From positions 1 to 64,000 of the forward strand of contig NZ_RCVN01000012.1 of the NCBI RefSeq assembly GCF_003697915.1: 64,000 nt of DNA. Reading direction: 5' to 3'. The translations under genes and the position numbers were made by a program. Numbering within the stretch: the first letter of the stretch is position 1; every line of letters begins with the position of its first letter. Source of the DNA: Staphylococcus pseudoxylosus. Lineage in GTDB: Bacteria > Bacillota > Bacilli > Staphylococcales > Staphylococcaceae. Below, piece by piece: positions 35,685 to 45,586 of this stretch. The notes beneath the pieces were generated by a model. It was not told the origin of the DNA, did no database searches, and was given only the letters and a program-made list of their open reading frames with translations.

Positions 35685-36377
35685 CTATTGATTTATTATT
35701 TCCACAACATCATTTGCAGTTTCTATTATGTAATCTGCATTTGTAAATTCTTGTTCTAAACCGACACCTGTTAACACTGCGATTTTCAAGCCTAATTTTG
35801 CATTAACACCTGTTTGCATATCATTTGCAGTATCACCTACAATAACTACATCTTGAGGCGCTACATCATAATGATCAAATAACGGGTTAAGTACTTCTGG
35901 ATTTGGTTTTTCGACTGCGTTTGCTTCTGTTGAAATAACCACATCAAAGAAATGATCAAATTTCGTAATTTCTAGAAACTGCTCCACACCTTTTTTAGAA
36001 TCGCTGGTTACAATTCCCATCTTATAACCTTGGCGTTTTAAGGTTTCGAGTGTCTCCTCAATACCCTCTACTAAGACATTTTCTGGAACACGATTATCTA
36101 CAAGTGTTTGGCTCCTACTTTGTGCCCATTTAGTTACATCTTGACCTGCAATATCACAGAACGCTCGAACCATTTCATCTAAAGCACCTGAAGCCATAAT
36201 CGTACCTGGTTGAATTTCTCCATCTACTACACCTAAATACGCGTATGCTGCCTCTCTATCAGCAATTTCATCTTCGTAAACTTCCATAAAATCATCTACA
36301 AGTTGTAACCCAATCTTCATCCAACTACGGTCGAAATATATGATTGTGCCATCTTTATCAAATAAAATCCATTTCAT
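35685..36377 (-). CDS. HAD-superfamily hydrolase (phosphoglycolate-phosphatase-like)
   Basis: 230 residues, a type I cap HAD. FDKDGTIIYFD at the N terminus, the T-S-D-S-K motif II, the KPNPEVLNPLFD lysine, and GDTANDMQTG motif IV are clear. Relatives act on small phosphorylated metabolites. AGGAGCTGTTCTAGCG precedes the ATG. Conserved neighbourhood with ilvE in staphylococci. Confidence 0.82.
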   Translation of the reverse strand: MKWILFDKDGTIIYFDRSWMKIGLQLVDDFMEVYEDEIADREAAYAYLGVVDGEIQPGTIMASGALDEMVRAFCDIAGQDVTKWAQSRSQTLVDNRVPENVLVEGIEETLETLKRQGYKMGIVTSDSKKGVEQFLEITKFDHFFDVVISTEANAVEKPNPEVLNPLFDHYDVAPQDVVIVGDTANDMQTGVNAKLGLKIAVLTGVGLEQEFTNADYIIETANDVVEIINQ

Positions 36378-36483
36378 CGCTAGAACAGCTCCTATAGTTT
36401 CACACTATCTTTGTTTTTAAAACCTATTTTATTTTAATATAAAACGAACGCTGTATACAAATAATGAAGCTGCATTTGTTATA

Positions 36484-36954
36484 TCATTTTCGTTTGTTCT
36501 TATAGTCGTTCACTACCAACCATATTAAGGTCACTCCAATAACTATTGCAAATGTCACAAACTGAGAAATGCCTAAATGTATCGATCCACCTTTGATATT
36601 ATAGATATCCATTGCTCCCTTTAACGAAATAAATAAAATAATTTCAAAGTTCAAGATAGCAACAAAAGTTATATGCGTTTTAATCGCCTTTTTTGTCGGT
36701 TGTTTTCCTGTTAAATTAATATCTAGATTTACCAATTTCGGATAATATTTATATAGTTCATACATTAAAAACCATATCATTAAACCTATAAATGGTATGA
36801 AAATCAATGCATTTTTATCCCCCCATCCGTCTGGATAATTATATAAATCATAGTGAATAGGTACCGTTTTAGGCAAAGTATTATAATTTATCCACGTATA
36901 TACCATTAACAAAATAAGCATAATAAAACTAGCAATGTTCAATATTTTATTCAT
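36484..36954 (-). CDS. DUF1648-domain membrane protein
   Basis: 156 residues with four hydrophobic segments. The motif LPKTVPIHYDLYNYPDGWGDK near residue 25 is the DUF1648 signature (the SdpI immunity protein carries a similar domain). AAAGGAACATAGAC precedes the ATG at 36954; the ORF extends 8 residues further. A resemblance to bacteriocin immunity proteins is limited to this domain and is not enough to claim that role. Confidence 0.72.
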   Translation of the reverse strand: MNKILNIASFIMLILLMVYTWINYNTLPKTVPIHYDLYNYPDGWGDKNALIFIPFIGLMIWFLMYELYKYYPKLVNLDINLTGKQPTKKAIKTHITFVAILNFEIILFISLKGAMDIYNIKGGSIHLGISQFVTFAIVIGVTLIWLVVNDYKNKRK

Positions 36955-37125
36955 GTCTATGTTCCTTTCAAAAAGCAACTTATACTTCTCTAATACTTGT
37001 GTTTAACACTATTTTTTCAAATATTTAATGCTATAAAAAGTTGTGTTAGTATTTAAATGTAAATGTATTTTCTTAAAAATTTAGTTTTGTTTAGTTTTAA
37101 ACATTTCAAAAAGGAGGTTTGTTTT

Positions 37126-37344
37126 ATGGGTTACGCAATTACTTTTATTGTTGTTGCAGGATTAATCGGGTTATATTTTGCTAAAAGAGAAAAACAAATG
37201 TCTCCATTTAGTTGGTTTAAAGGCATTGGTGTCATTATAGTTTCATTGGTTATTGTTGATGGATTTTATCATGTTGATGATATACAAAAAGGTGCTAAAG
37301 ATGGTATGAAAGAAGCAAATCTTGAAGCAATTACTTCAAAATAA
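37126..37344 (+). CDS. hypothetical small membrane protein
   Basis: 72 residues with hydrophobic segments at about 4-18 and 34-47, and a basic and acidic tail. AAAAAGGAGGTTTGTTTT before the ATG is a near-perfect ribosome site. The plus-strand frame continues 21 residues upstream without support. Followed by a hairpin. The function is unknown. Confidence 0.6.
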   Translation: MGYAITFIVVAGLIGLYFAKREKQMSPFSWFKGIGVIIVSLVIVDGFYHVDDIQKGAKDGMKEANLEAITSK

Positions 37345-37384
37345 CAATTCTATTTGAATACATTTTATCAAATTATACATAAAG

Positions 37385-37419
37385 CGAGGCTGGGACATAC
37401 ATTGGTATGTCTCAGCCTC
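37385..37419. terminator. hairpin downstream of the 72-residue gene
   Basis: GAGGCTGGGACATAC pairs with GTATGTCTCAGCCTC; perfect except one G-T pair. There is no U-run on the plus side. This GAGGCTGGGACA type recurs in staphylococcal intergenic regions. Confidence 0.6.
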
Positions 37420-37495
37420 AAGTATTATATTAGTTATTACAATTTACTCTCATAATTTAGCTTATTGTTCAATCATCATTATATTTTTGTGTGGT

Positions 37496-38572
37496 TTAGT
37501 ATCTTGGTACAACGACTCTCCAGCCTTGTGGGTCTTCAAGTTTACCACTTTGGATACCAGTATAATTATCGTATAAGTTTTGAGTAACTTCCCCAGTTTC
37601 ATTATTATTAATAACGATCTCAGTTTCACCATATTTCAACTGACCTACAGGAGAGATAACTGCTGCTGTACCTGTACCAAATACTTCTGTTAATTCACCT
37701 TTATTGTGTGCTTCAATAAGTTCGTCGATAGATACTCGACGTTCTTCTACTTCATAGCCTAAATTTTGCGCTAATTCAATCACAGTTTTACGTGTAATAC
37801 CAGGTAAAATACTACCATTTAATTCTGGCGTTACAAGTTTACCATTTTCTACGAAGAAGATGTTCATACTACCAACTTCTTCTACATATTTTTGTTCAAC
37901 ACCATCTAACCACAATACTTGATCATAACCTTGTGCTGATGCATTCGTTTGTGCTAATAGGCTAGCAGCATAATTACCTGCGACTTTTGCATGACCTACG
38001 CCACCACGAACAGCACGCACATATTCATCTTCCACATAAATTTTAGTTGGTCTTAACGACTCTCCGCCATAATATGAACCTGATGGCGACAAAATAATTA
38101 ATAATTTATATGAATAAGAAGGGCGTACGCCTAAAATACCTTCTGTGGCGAAAACATATGGTCGTATGTATAACGATTGACCTTCACCTTCTGGTACCCA
38201 ATCACGTTCTATATCTACTAATTGCTTCAACCCTTCTAACACTGCCTCTTCATCAACTTTCGGCATATCTAATCGTGACAATGAATTATTAATACGTTTA
38301 AAGTTCTCAGAGGGACGGAATAAATCTACCTCACCGTCATGCTTGTAAGCTTTCAAGCCTTCAAATACTGCTTGGCCGTAGTGTAAGGCTTGTGCTGCCG
38401 GAGAAAGTTCAATTGGTCCATAAGGCACAATCTTTAAATCATGCCATCCTTGATCAATATCGTAGTCGAAACTTAACATATAATCTGTGAAATATTTCCC
38501 AAAACCTAAATCACTTGGATCCGGCTTTTCTTTAAGTATTTCTCGTTGTACAAATTCAATTTTTTCTGACAT
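37496..38572 (-). CDS. ilvE: branched-chain-amino-acid aminotransferase IlvE
   Basis: 358 residues, a fold-type-IV PLP aminotransferase that makes or degrades leucine, isoleucine and valine. The motif EELGS-like segment [20 protein letters not shown] and the [23 protein letters not shown] region are diagnostic, and the catalytic Lys sits in [27 protein letters not shown] precedes the ATG. It is apparently monocistronic. Confidence 0.9.
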   Translation of the reverse strand: MSEKIEFVQREILKEKPDPSDLGFGKYFTDYMLSFDYDIDQGWHDLKIVPYGPIELSPAAQALHYGQAVFEGLKAYKHDGEVDLFRPSENFKRINNSLSRLDMPKVDEEAVLEGLKQLVDIERDWVPEGEGQSLYIRPYVFATEGILGVRPSYSYKLLIILSPSGSYYGGESLRPTKIYVEDEYVRAVRGGVGHAKVAGNYAASLLAQTNASAQGYDQVLWLDGVEQKYVEEVGSMNIFFVENGKLVTPELNGSILPGITRKTVIELAQNLGYEVEERRVSIDELIEAHNKGELTEVFGTGTAAVISPVGQLKYGETEIVINNNETGEVTQNLYDNYTGIQSGKLEDPQGWRVVVPRY

Positions 38573-39056
38573 GATTTTTCCTCCTAATGGTATTTCTTTG
38601 AGTATTACATTAAATTATATCAATCCAACGAGTGCTGTTCAATAATTTTCAAAAAATTTAAAATAAAGAAATAATAAGGGAGAGGAACAGAAATCAATTT
38701 GCATACGCTGTTTCCGTTGTATTTAACCTCTAGTTATGACAACGGAAAATTAAAAACTTCAAATAATAAATATAATCGATACTTAGCTTTAATTTTCATT
38801 ATTGAAAAGAGTACTTTAAAAAATTGTTCTTTTAGAATGGATTCATTTCCATTGATCTTAATATAATTATTAATAAAAATAGCGTAGGCATGTTATCAAA
38901 TTCAAAATTTTGACAACATATCCACGCCGCATTAGACTTTCTATACAATTAACAGACGAAAATACATAGTATTTAGTTTTAATTTATAATAGCAAATGCT
39001 CCATTTTTAATTTTCATCACTGCTATTTGATTTTTTAAATCCTATTGATGAGTAAC
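38573..39056. other. intergenic region between ilvE and the SDR gene
   Basis: 484 bases. The left part (38573-38870) is the ilvE promoter side, with no gene seen. The right part has the hairpin at 38868-38927, a probable terminator of the SDR gene. Nothing else is distinguishable. Confidence 0.55.
38868..38927 (-). terminator. terminator of the SDR gene
   Basis: On the minus strand GCGTGGATATGTTGTCAAAA and its partner TTTGATAACATGCCTACGC form an imperfect stem, followed by TATTTTTATT. Confidence 0.65.
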
Positions 39057-40019
39057 TTATCTTACTTCAGCTGTTTCTTTACCTTCAATAGCATCTAACA
39101 TCACTTTAGTCATTTTGTTTAAATCGTATTGTGGATCAAAGCCCCATTCTGCTCTAGCACAACTTACATCAATACTATCTGGCCAACTATTAGCAATTGA
39201 TTGTCTCACTGGGTCTACATCATAGTCTAATTTAAAGTCTGGATAATATTCTTGAATTGCTACTTTAACCATTTCTGGTTCAATACTCATCGCACTTAAA
39301 TTATAAGCATTACGGTTTATCAATTTAACACCGTCTGCTTCCATAAGTTGGATAATGGCGTCAATCGCGTCTTCCATATACATCATATCCATAAATGTAC
39401 CTTTTTCAATAAAGCTTGAATAATGTCCTTCTCTTACAGCTTTAAAATAAATATCGACTGCATAGTCAGTTGTACCACCACCAGGTTCTTTAATATGTGA
39501 AATTAAACCTGGGAATCTTACACTACGTGTATCAACACCAAACTTTTCAAAGTAATACTGACATAACAATTCACCTGCAACTTTATTCACGCCATACATT
39601 GAAGTTGGACGCTGAATTGTTACTTGTGGGGTATTAACTTTAGGTGTTGATGGGCCGAATGCACCAATAGAACTTGGTGTGAAGAATAGTAAATCATGTT
39701 CACGTGCAACCTCTAAAGCATTCATTAATCCGCCCATATTTAAATCCCATGCAAACAAAGGATTTTTTTCAGCAGTAGCTGATAATAAAGCAGCCATATG
39801 CATAATCGTGTCCGGCTTAAACGATTCAACAAGTTCATTCATACGTGCTTTATCAGTTACATCCAATATTTCAAATGGACCATTTGCAATTGCAGAATCC
39901 GCTTCTGGCTCTTTAATATCAGTAGCTAAAACATTATCATTGCCATATAATGTTCTACACTTCACTACTAACTCAGTTCCTATTTGTCCTAATGCACCAG
40001 TAATAATAATTTTTTTCAT
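39057..40019 (-). CDS. NAD-dependent epimerase/dehydratase (SDR, threonine-dehydrogenase-like)
   Basis: 320 residues, an extended SDR. The Rossmann motif [12 protein letters not shown] (residues 5-16), the active-site Y-x3-K in [10 protein letters not shown], and [20 protein letters not shown] are intact. It resembles the S. aureus protein at the same conserved position and the SDR-type L-threonine 3-dehydrogenases. The reaction in this organism is unproven. TACAAGGGAGATATAAAT precedes the ATG. Confidence 0.82.
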   Translation of the reverse strand: MKKIIITGALGQIGTELVVKCRTLYGNDNVLATDIKEPEADSAIANGPFEILDVTDKARMNELVESFKPDTIMHMAALLSATAEKNPLFAWDLNMGGLMNALEVAREHDLLFFTPSSIGAFGPSTPKVNTPQVTIQRPTSMYGVNKVAGELLCQYYFEKFGVDTRSVRFPGLISHIKEPGGGTTDYAVDIYFKAVREGHYSSFIEKGTFMDMMYMEDAIDAIIQLMEADGVKLINRNAYNLSAMSIEPEMVKVAIQEYYPDFKLDYDVDPVRQSIANSWPDSIDVSCARAEWGFDPQYDLNKMTKVMLDAIEGKETAEVR

Positions 40020-40265
40020 ATTTATATCTCCCTTGTATATTACAGAAATCGTAATGTTTTTTCCCAGTGGACAATACCCGTATTTTCAACAATATTATAC
40101 TATAAAAACGCTTTTTTGTATACTTTGAGTGAACATTTGCTTTGAATTTTAGCAGTGTAAATCGCTAATGTCTACTATTTAGCCATTACATACTTCACTA
40201 TTTCTAGTTGCTATATCTCTATTTACTATAAAATTCATCTAGTAAATGGTGAGCATTTCCAACAT

Positions 40266-40294
40266 TTGACACACCTGTCATATGTTGGTATAAG
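40266..40294 (+). promoter_or_regulatory. promoter of the fusB-type gene
   Basis: TTGACA, exactly 17 bases, then TATAAG: a strong SigA promoter. The start site would fall about 25 bases before the leader-peptide ATG. Confidence 0.75.
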
Positions 40295-40325
40295 TTATTT
40301 ATTAAGTATTTATGGAGAGGATCAT

Positions 40326-40376
40326 ATGTTGCATACAAATGCTACATTGTTAATACAAAGTTTTCGATTAAAATAG
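40326..40376 (+). CDS. leader peptide of the fusB-type gene
   Basis: A 16-residue peptide (MLHTNATLLIQSFRLK) with its own ribosome site GGAGAGG 5 bases upstream of the ATG and a TAG stop. It ends inside the first hairpin of the leader. Its position and size resemble leader peptides that control fusB and macrolide-resistance genes through translational attenuation. Confidence 0.72.
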   Translation: MLHTNATLLIQSFRLK

Positions 40377-40450
40377 TCGATGCTTTGTAGAACTTTTTCT
40401 TTTCACAGGGCATCTATCTTATGCATGCAGTTATTAAAATGTGAGAGGAA
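40354..40450 (+). promoter_or_regulatory. leader hairpins sequestering the fusB-type ribosome site
   Basis: TACAAAG (40354-40360) can pair with CTTTGTA (40383-40389). TTCTTTTCAC (40397-40406) pairs with GTGAGAGGAA (40441-40450) over 10 bp, burying the fusB-type Shine-Dalgarno GAGAGG. CTTTGT (40383-40388) could instead pair with ACAGGG (40405-40410), which would disturb the SD-burying stem. The alternative-pairing switch is inference. Confidence 0.68.
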
Positions 40451-40459
40451 TATCAAATT

Positions 40460-41101
40460 ATGGAAAAACAACTATACCCTTATCAGTTTAATTATATAAA
40501 AGAACGGATCGCACATTTAATCAATGTGTATAATTCAGTTAATGACCTTAATACTATCGCTTCTATCCAAGAGACTACACGTGAACAAATGCTCAATACG
40601 TTTCAAAGTGTTGATTCATCTATTCAATTAGAAATTGAAAAGTTGATGAATTATCAATTATCAAAAATGCAAGCTGAAAAAATCTTAAGTACACTTCAGG
40701 ATTATGTGTTGCCTTTCGAACATCCTTCAAAAAAACAAGTAGATAAAGTTTTTAGAAAAGTAAAGAAATTGAAAACACCACTAATCAGTAATGAAGTGCT
40801 ATTAGAAAGTACATTTATTGGTTGGAACGATGTGGCTTCCAATAGAAAATATATAATCTATTATAATGATTTTGGAAAATTAGATGGCTTTTACGGGGAT
40901 ATTTCAAACCAAACAGTTAAAGGCTTTTGTTCAATTTGTAATAAGGAGTCTCGTGTCACCTTATTCATGAGGAAAACACGCACCACGAGTGACGGGCAAT
41001 ACACTAAAAAAGGTGATTATATTTGCTTCGATAGTACAGTTTGTAATCAACAAATCTCTGATTTGTCCTACTTCTATCGTTTTCTAAATAAAATACAATA
41101 A
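40460..41101 (+). CDS. FusB-family elongation factor G-binding protein (fusidic acid resistance)
   Basis: 213 residues, the FusB/FusC/FusD/FusF length. It binds EF-G and releases it from ribosomes stalled by fusidic acid. The N-terminal YPYQFNYIKERIAHLINVYN, the middle FIGWNDVASNRKYIIYYNDFGKLDG, and the zinc-binding C-terminal domain with CSIC and CFDSTVC are all there. Chromosomal location in an apparent core region suggests it is intrinsic, as FusD in S. saprophyticus and FusF in S. cohnii; I cannot decide which. It is preceded by a promoter, leader peptide and attenuator hairpins, and followed by a strong terminator. Confidence 0.88.
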   Translation: MEKQLYPYQFNYIKERIAHLINVYNSVNDLNTIASIQETTREQMLNTFQSVDSSIQLEIEKLMNYQLSKMQAEKILSTLQDYVLPFEHPSKKQVDKVFRKVKKLKTPLISNEVLLESTFIGWNDVASNRKYIIYYNDFGKLDGFYGDISNQTVKGFCSICNKESRVTLFMRKTRTTSDGQYTKKGDYICFDSTVCNQQISDLSYFYRFLNKIQ

Positions 41102-41108
41102 TTAAAAA

Positions 41109-41155
41109 GCAGAACCTATAAGGACTTCAACGTCACCCTATAGGTTCTGCTTTAT
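41109..41155. terminator. terminator between fusB-type and LysR genes
   Basis: AGCAGAACCTATA pairs with TATAGGTTCTGCT, with TTATTTT on the plus side and AAAAA on the other. Confidence 0.85.
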
Positions 41156-41166
41156 TTTGTGATTGT

Positions 41167-42057
41167 TCATTTTCTTAAATATTCTATAAATGTCTTTATT
41201 GTTTGTGCATTAGTTCTATCTGATTGTGTAAGTGCCGTAAAATAAATATAATAATCGAACGGTGAACCAATAGGCAACATTTCTATCAAGCCATTCAATA
41301 TAAACGGATCATCTTCCAACATCAAACTTGACACAATACTTATCCCCAAACCCTCTGACACAGTTTTAATTAACACACTTGGATTATTGGTACGGAACAC
41401 AATTTTCAATGGGCCGTTGTCATCTTCAAATTGCTTGAAATTGTGATGGTAGAAATTGCGATCGTACAAAACAAAAGGGTATTCACGAATCGCTTTCATA
41501 TCTATCGTGTTTTGCAATGATAATTTTGATTTTTTAGGCACAATTAACCTAAAATCTGTAGCAATATTCAATGAGTGCGCTACAATGTGCTGCCCAAACT
41601 GTTCATTTTCAGCTTTGCCAATCAATCCTATATCAACTACCTGAGCTTCAACCATTTTTAAAATTTCATCTCTATCACTTTCGATTACTTCCACTTCAAT
41701 ATGTGGATAATCTCTCTTGAACGCAGATAATGCTTTAGGAATCATTTTATTGAATAGTGTAGGAATCGTTGCAATTGTTAATGAACCCTCGATATTTGAA
41801 TGCAGCGCGTCTACCTCAGATAATAATTCACTACGCGCTTCAATAATATCAATCATTAACGGAATCAATTTCTTCCCAACTTCAGTTGGCAAAGTCCCTT
41901 TACGTGATCGATTAAATATTTTATATCCTACTTCTGATTCTAGGTTTGCGATGGACTGACTCATCGCAGATTGACTGATATGCATAATATCTGCTGCTTT
42001 AACGATTGATTCCGTTTCATATATTTTTTGAATATAAGTTAATTGTTCAAAGTTCAT
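41167..42057 (-). CDS. LysR-family transcriptional regulator
   Basis: 296 residues. The N-terminal HTH (FEQLTYIQKIYETESIVKAADIMHISQSAMSQSIANLE, residues 3-41) is followed by a substrate-binding domain. It is divergent from the MFS gene 121 bases away and probably activates or represses it. The ligand is unknown. Apparently separate from the fusB-type gene. Confidence 0.85.
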   Translation of the reverse strand: MNFEQLTYIQKIYETESIVKAADIMHISQSAMSQSIANLESEVGYKIFNRSRKGTLPTEVGKKLIPLMIDIIEARSELLSEVDALHSNIEGSLTIATIPTLFNKMIPKALSAFKRDYPHIEVEVIESDRDEILKMVEAQVVDIGLIGKAENEQFGQHIVAHSLNIATDFRLIVPKKSKLSLQNTIDMKAIREYPFVLYDRNFYHHNFKQFEDDNGPLKIVFRTNNPSVLIKTVSEGLGISIVSSLMLEDDPFILNGLIEMLPIGSPFDYYIYFTALTQSDRTNAQTIKTFIEYLRK

Positions 42058-42178
42058 TATCTCACCCCTTTACATAAGCAATACTTATACAAATATCATA
42101 AATTCTAATTTTACATTAGCGTATATTAATCATTATAATATATAGTGCATGAAAAATTAATTAAAGGACGGTCTTCGT

Positions 42179-43354
42179 ATGTATGATAAACTCTGGTCAA
42201 AAGATTTTATCTCCGTTACAATTGTAAATTTTTTAATGTATTTGATTCATTATACATTAATCGTTACAGTCACGATATTTACTATTGATAAATATCACGC
42301 TTCAGAAAGTATGGGAGGATTAGCGGCAGGCATATTTATTATCGGCATGCTATTCGGGCGTTTGGCTTCTGGACGTGTGATTGACAATTTACAACCCAAA
42401 AAAGTGCTGCTCTTTGGGATCATCTTTTCTATCATAACAGTTAGCTTGTATTTCGCAATTCATAGCCTGTTAATTTTAATGGTGGTACGACTATTACATG
42501 GCATTGCCTTTGGATTATCTTCAACTGCAACCGGTACGATTTCATCAAGAATTATTCCAGAAAAACGCAAAGGTGAAGGTATTGGTTATTATGCACTTAG
42601 TGTAACAACCGCATCCGCTATTGGCCCTTTTTGTGGTATCATATTAAATCAACAATTTGGTTTTCAATCTATCTTTATAGTTAGTCTTATCGTTATTGTC
42701 GCCGCTTTAATTGTGGCATTATTGATCAAAGGATTACCAAAAGTATCTGTCCAAACATCTAATACTGAGAAAGTCACTGGCGTTGCTGCATATATTCAAA
42801 AAGAAGCCCTACCAATTTCGTTTGTTATTATTTTCGTAGGTATTGCTTATTCAAGCGTTTTATCATTCTTAACGGTTTACACAGAACAAATCAACCTTGC
42901 TACAGCCTCAAGTTTCTTTTTTGTTGTTTATGCAGTGAGCACCTTTGTCACTCGTCCATTTACAGGTAAGATTTACGATAACTATGGTGAAAATAAGGTC
43001 ATGTACCCTGTTCTAATCAGCTTTATCATCGGTCTAACACTATTAAGTTTAACGCACACAAGTATTTCATTACTCATTGCTGCAGTGTTTATTGGAATCG
43101 GCTATGGTACGATAGTACCCACTGCCCAAGCCATTGCTATTCAACAATCACCTACTGATAAAATCGGCTTAGCTACATCTACGTTTTATATGTTTGCAGA
43201 TTTCGGTGCAGGCATTGGGCCATTTGTGCTAGGCGTTGTCATTCCTTTGATGGGGTACCGAAATCTATACTTAACTATGGCAGTTTTAGTAATTGTTTCG
43301 ATAGTACTTTATTACTTTATGCATGGTAAACAACGTGCTCGTCAGCCATATTAA
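42179..43354 (+). CDS. MFS transporter
   Basis: 391 residues, 12 hydrophobic segments. The GRLASGRVIDNLQPKKVLL loop and the FGLSSTATGTISSRIIPEKRKGEGIGYY segment are typical of MFS drug or sugar exporters. AAAGGACGGTCTTCGT precedes the ATG. Regulated presumably by the adjacent LysR protein. The substrate is unknown. Confidence 0.82.
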   Translation: MYDKLWSKDFISVTIVNFLMYLIHYTLIVTVTIFTIDKYHASESMGGLAAGIFIIGMLFGRLASGRVIDNLQPKKVLLFGIIFSIITVSLYFAIHSLLILMVVRLLHGIAFGLSSTATGTISSRIIPEKRKGEGIGYYALSVTTASAIGPFCGIILNQQFGFQSIFIVSLIVIVAALIVALLIKGLPKVSVQTSNTEKVTGVAAYIQKEALPISFVIIFVGIAYSSVLSFLTVYTEQINLATASSFFFVVYAVSTFVTRPFTGKIYDNYGENKVMYPVLISFIIGLTLLSLTHTSISLLIAAVFIGIGYGTIVPTAQAIAIQQSPTDKIGLATSTFYMFADFGAGIGPFVLGVVIPLMGYRNLYLTMAVLVIVSIVLYYFMHGKQRARQPY

Positions 43355-43825
43355 TACGTTCTAAATTGTATAAAAAGAAAGAAAGTAATCATTTTATTAC
43401 CTCCCTTCCACAAAATAGACAAGCCTTAGGTGATAGTTCGCCTAAGGTTTATTTAATGTTTGTATCGTTATTTTTTAAAATAGCAACGGCCATTTAGATC
43501 GAAGATCCCCCTTTTATCAATTGATTTATTCAACATAATAAACACCGCCACCGTTTAATTTATCTATTATGGTCTTTTCAATGTAATATTAGCAGTGATT
43601 CGGGCCGAGTCATGCGGGAAGCGCACTAGCAGAAGACTACAGGCTGAGTCAGTTATCGCGGAAAGCGTGCACAAAAAACAGCTAACAAAGTTGGAACATT
43701 TATCGACAGTTTGGCAGCGAGGTAATAATTTCATCACCTCACTTCTTCTTCATACCTAACAGCAAGTTATCATCACTGTTTCTTCTATTACTTATGCGAG
43801 CTATCTTAATAACCTACACATTTTA
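43355..43825. other. intergenic region with a terminator and an imperfect direct repeat
   Basis: 471 bases. 43424-43455 is the MFS terminator. At about 43605-43675 a GC-richer stretch contains two imperfect copies of GGCYGAGTCA-(N)-GCGGRAAGCG. From 43665 to 43725 there is a sequence similar to the terminator region at 25667-25718. No gene is seen. Confidence 0.5.
43424..43455 (+). terminator. terminator of the MFS gene
   Basis: CCTTAGGTGA pairs with TCGCCTAAGG, followed by TTTATTT. Confidence 0.7.
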
Positions 43826-44758
43826 TCATTCATATTTCTTTAAAATATTATTCAACTTAGTGATATAATTTCGTTTGAGTTGGTCTGGATAAACAATCTC
43901 CACATGTTCCCCCAGTGAAATTAAGTAGTCAGTCATATAACCCAATTCTTCTTTATTGTATCCCCCTACAATATAAGGACAATTTTCAATATATTCCAAT
44001 TCCATATTCGGGTATTTTTTCTTCAAAAATAGTTCTACCCCAAAAGGCGTTAATTTGCATTTGAACGGTATATCATTAAATGTTTCTTCGTGATGGTGCT
44101 TAATGTCCTCTAATGTTTGTCTAGAAAGCGTCTCTCCATCTTCATTAATCTTTAAATCCAGAATGTAATCGCAACGATATATACCCCAAACATGTTTATT
44201 TAAGTCATAAGCACTACAGAACCATATTCCATTTCTATAAAACAAATCATAAATTTGAAGTTCTGTTTCTTCGTATTTGTATTGCGTATAAGTAATAGAG
44301 ACGCTATGCTCATTCATAATCGATGTTAATATTTGATCCAAATAAACTGAATTATTAATTGGTGCTACATTGTAATAATGAATATATTTTAATACTTTGG
44401 CAATATCATTTTGTTTTTGATCAGGTAGACTGGCAAATAATTTTTCTTTTATTTGATCATAAGATTTTTCAAAGGGCGTCGTAGATAATATATCTAAAGC
44501 TTTAAGTGCAAAAAATATCGCCAAAATTTCATTATTATTAAAATAAATAGGCGTTAATAAATTTTGAGAAATTAACTTATAACCACCATATCGGCCATTT
44601 TCTACATAAAGTGCCAAACCCATAGCTTCAAGTTCTTGAATATCTCTAAGTGCAGTTCTTTTAGAAATATTAAAAGCCTGCATAATATCTTTTAAATGAA
44701 AAGTAGATTTATTACTTAAGAAAATAAGTTCTTGATTAAGTCTTTCAGATTTTTTCAT
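43826..44758 (-). CDS. WYL-domain (YafY-type) transcriptional regulator
   Basis: 310 residues: an N-terminal HTH_11 (FHLKDIMQAFNISKRTALRDIQELEAMGLALYVENGRYGGYKL) then a WYL-like sensory domain (FYRNGIWFCSAYDL). I chose the ATG at 44758 because GGAGATATT lies upstream; the ORF extends 11 residues further. It is divergent from the AzoR-like gene, 80 bases away, so probably controls it in response to a redox or nucleotide signal. Confidence 0.8.
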   Translation of the reverse strand: MKKSERLNQELIFLSNKSTFHLKDIMQAFNISKRTALRDIQELEAMGLALYVENGRYGGYKLISQNLLTPIYFNNNEILAIFFALKALDILSTTPFEKSYDQIKEKLFASLPDQKQNDIAKVLKYIHYYNVAPINNSVYLDQILTSIMNEHSVSITYTQYKYEETELQIYDLFYRNGIWFCSAYDLNKHVWGIYRCDYILDLKINEDGETLSRQTLEDIKHHHEETFNDIPFKCKLTPFGVELFLKKKYPNMELEYIENCPYIVGGYNKEELGYMTDYLISLGEHVEIVYPDQLKRNYITKLNNILKKYE

Positions 44759-44838
44759 AATATCTCCTTCAATGGTGCCGTATTTAGGCACCTTTAAGCT
44801 TTATACTTATCTTATCAAATAACTAAGGAGTATGTACT

Positions 44839-45480
44839 ATGAAAACTTTAATAATTAACGCTCATCCTAATTTCGAAAATAAAGATAGTTTTTCTTACAA
44901 ACTACAAAACATGTTTTTAACAAAATATAAAGAGACTTTCCCAAATGAGAAACCAGAAATATTAAATCTATATGAAATTAATTTACCTCGTATAGAATCA
45001 GCACAGTTATTAAACATTTGGAACAAGCAACGTGAACACGAATCACTGACATTAGAAGAACAACAAATATCTGATATGACATCATCTTTACTTTCACAAT
45101 TTAAGTCACATCATAGAATAGTGATTATTTCCCCGCTTCACAATTTTAATATAACGTCTCGTTTGAAAGATTATATAGACAACATTATGATTGCACGCCA
45201 AACATTTAAATATACTTCTGATGGTTCAGTCGGTTTGATGACTGATGACTATAAAGCTCTATATTTACAAGCTAGTGGCTCAATTTATACAAACGACGAT
45301 CGCTATAAACCTTTAGAATTTTCTTATCAATATCTACATGCCATGTTTACAGATATTATGGCATTTGATGCTTTTTATATTGCACGTGCTCAAGGAACTG
45401 CAATATTGCCGGAATCGACTGTTTTACAAAATGCTGAAATAGACTTAAATCAAAATTTTACAGCTTTTTATGATTTATAA
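44839..45480 (+). CDS. FMN-dependent NAD(P)H azoreductase-like flavoprotein
   Basis: 213 residues of the AcpD/AzoR flavodoxin-like family. INAHPNFENKDSFSYKLQ at the start and SPLHNFNITSRLKDYIDNIMIAR with QASGSIYTNDD are family blocks. It reduces azo or quinone compounds with NAD(P)H. CTAAGGAGTATGTACT precedes the ATG. It is convergent with the next flavodoxin-like gene and shares a terminator, and divergent from the WYL regulator. Confidence 0.82.
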   Translation: MKTLIINAHPNFENKDSFSYKLQNMFLTKYKETFPNEKPEILNLYEINLPRIESAQLLNIWNKQREHESLTLEEQQISDMTSSLLSQFKSHHRIVIISPLHNFNITSRLKDYIDNIMIARQTFKYTSDGSVGLMTDDYKALYLQASGSIYTNDDRYKPLEFSYQYLHAMFTDIMAFDAFYIARAQGTAILPESTVLQNAEIDLNQNFTAFYDL

Positions 45481-45520
45481 TAAAAAAGCACAAATACACT
45501 CAGTTTTATTATGAAGCAAT

Positions 45521-45566
45521 AATAGACTCCATTTAAAGTTTTTACTTTAAAATGGAGTCTATTAAA
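45521..45566. terminator. terminator between the two flavoprotein genes
   Basis: AATAGACTCCATTTAAAGT pairs with ACTTTAAAATGGAGTCTATT with one bulge, followed by AAAATC or preceded by A-rich sequence. Confidence 0.85.
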
Positions 45567-45586
45567 ATCTTTCATCTTATCTTATT

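Noticed and set aside
36484-36954. Bacteriocin immunity protein (SdpI-like)
   Set aside because: Only the DUF1648 motif is shared; there are no bacteriocin, SdpC-like or export genes nearby, so immunity cannot be claimed.
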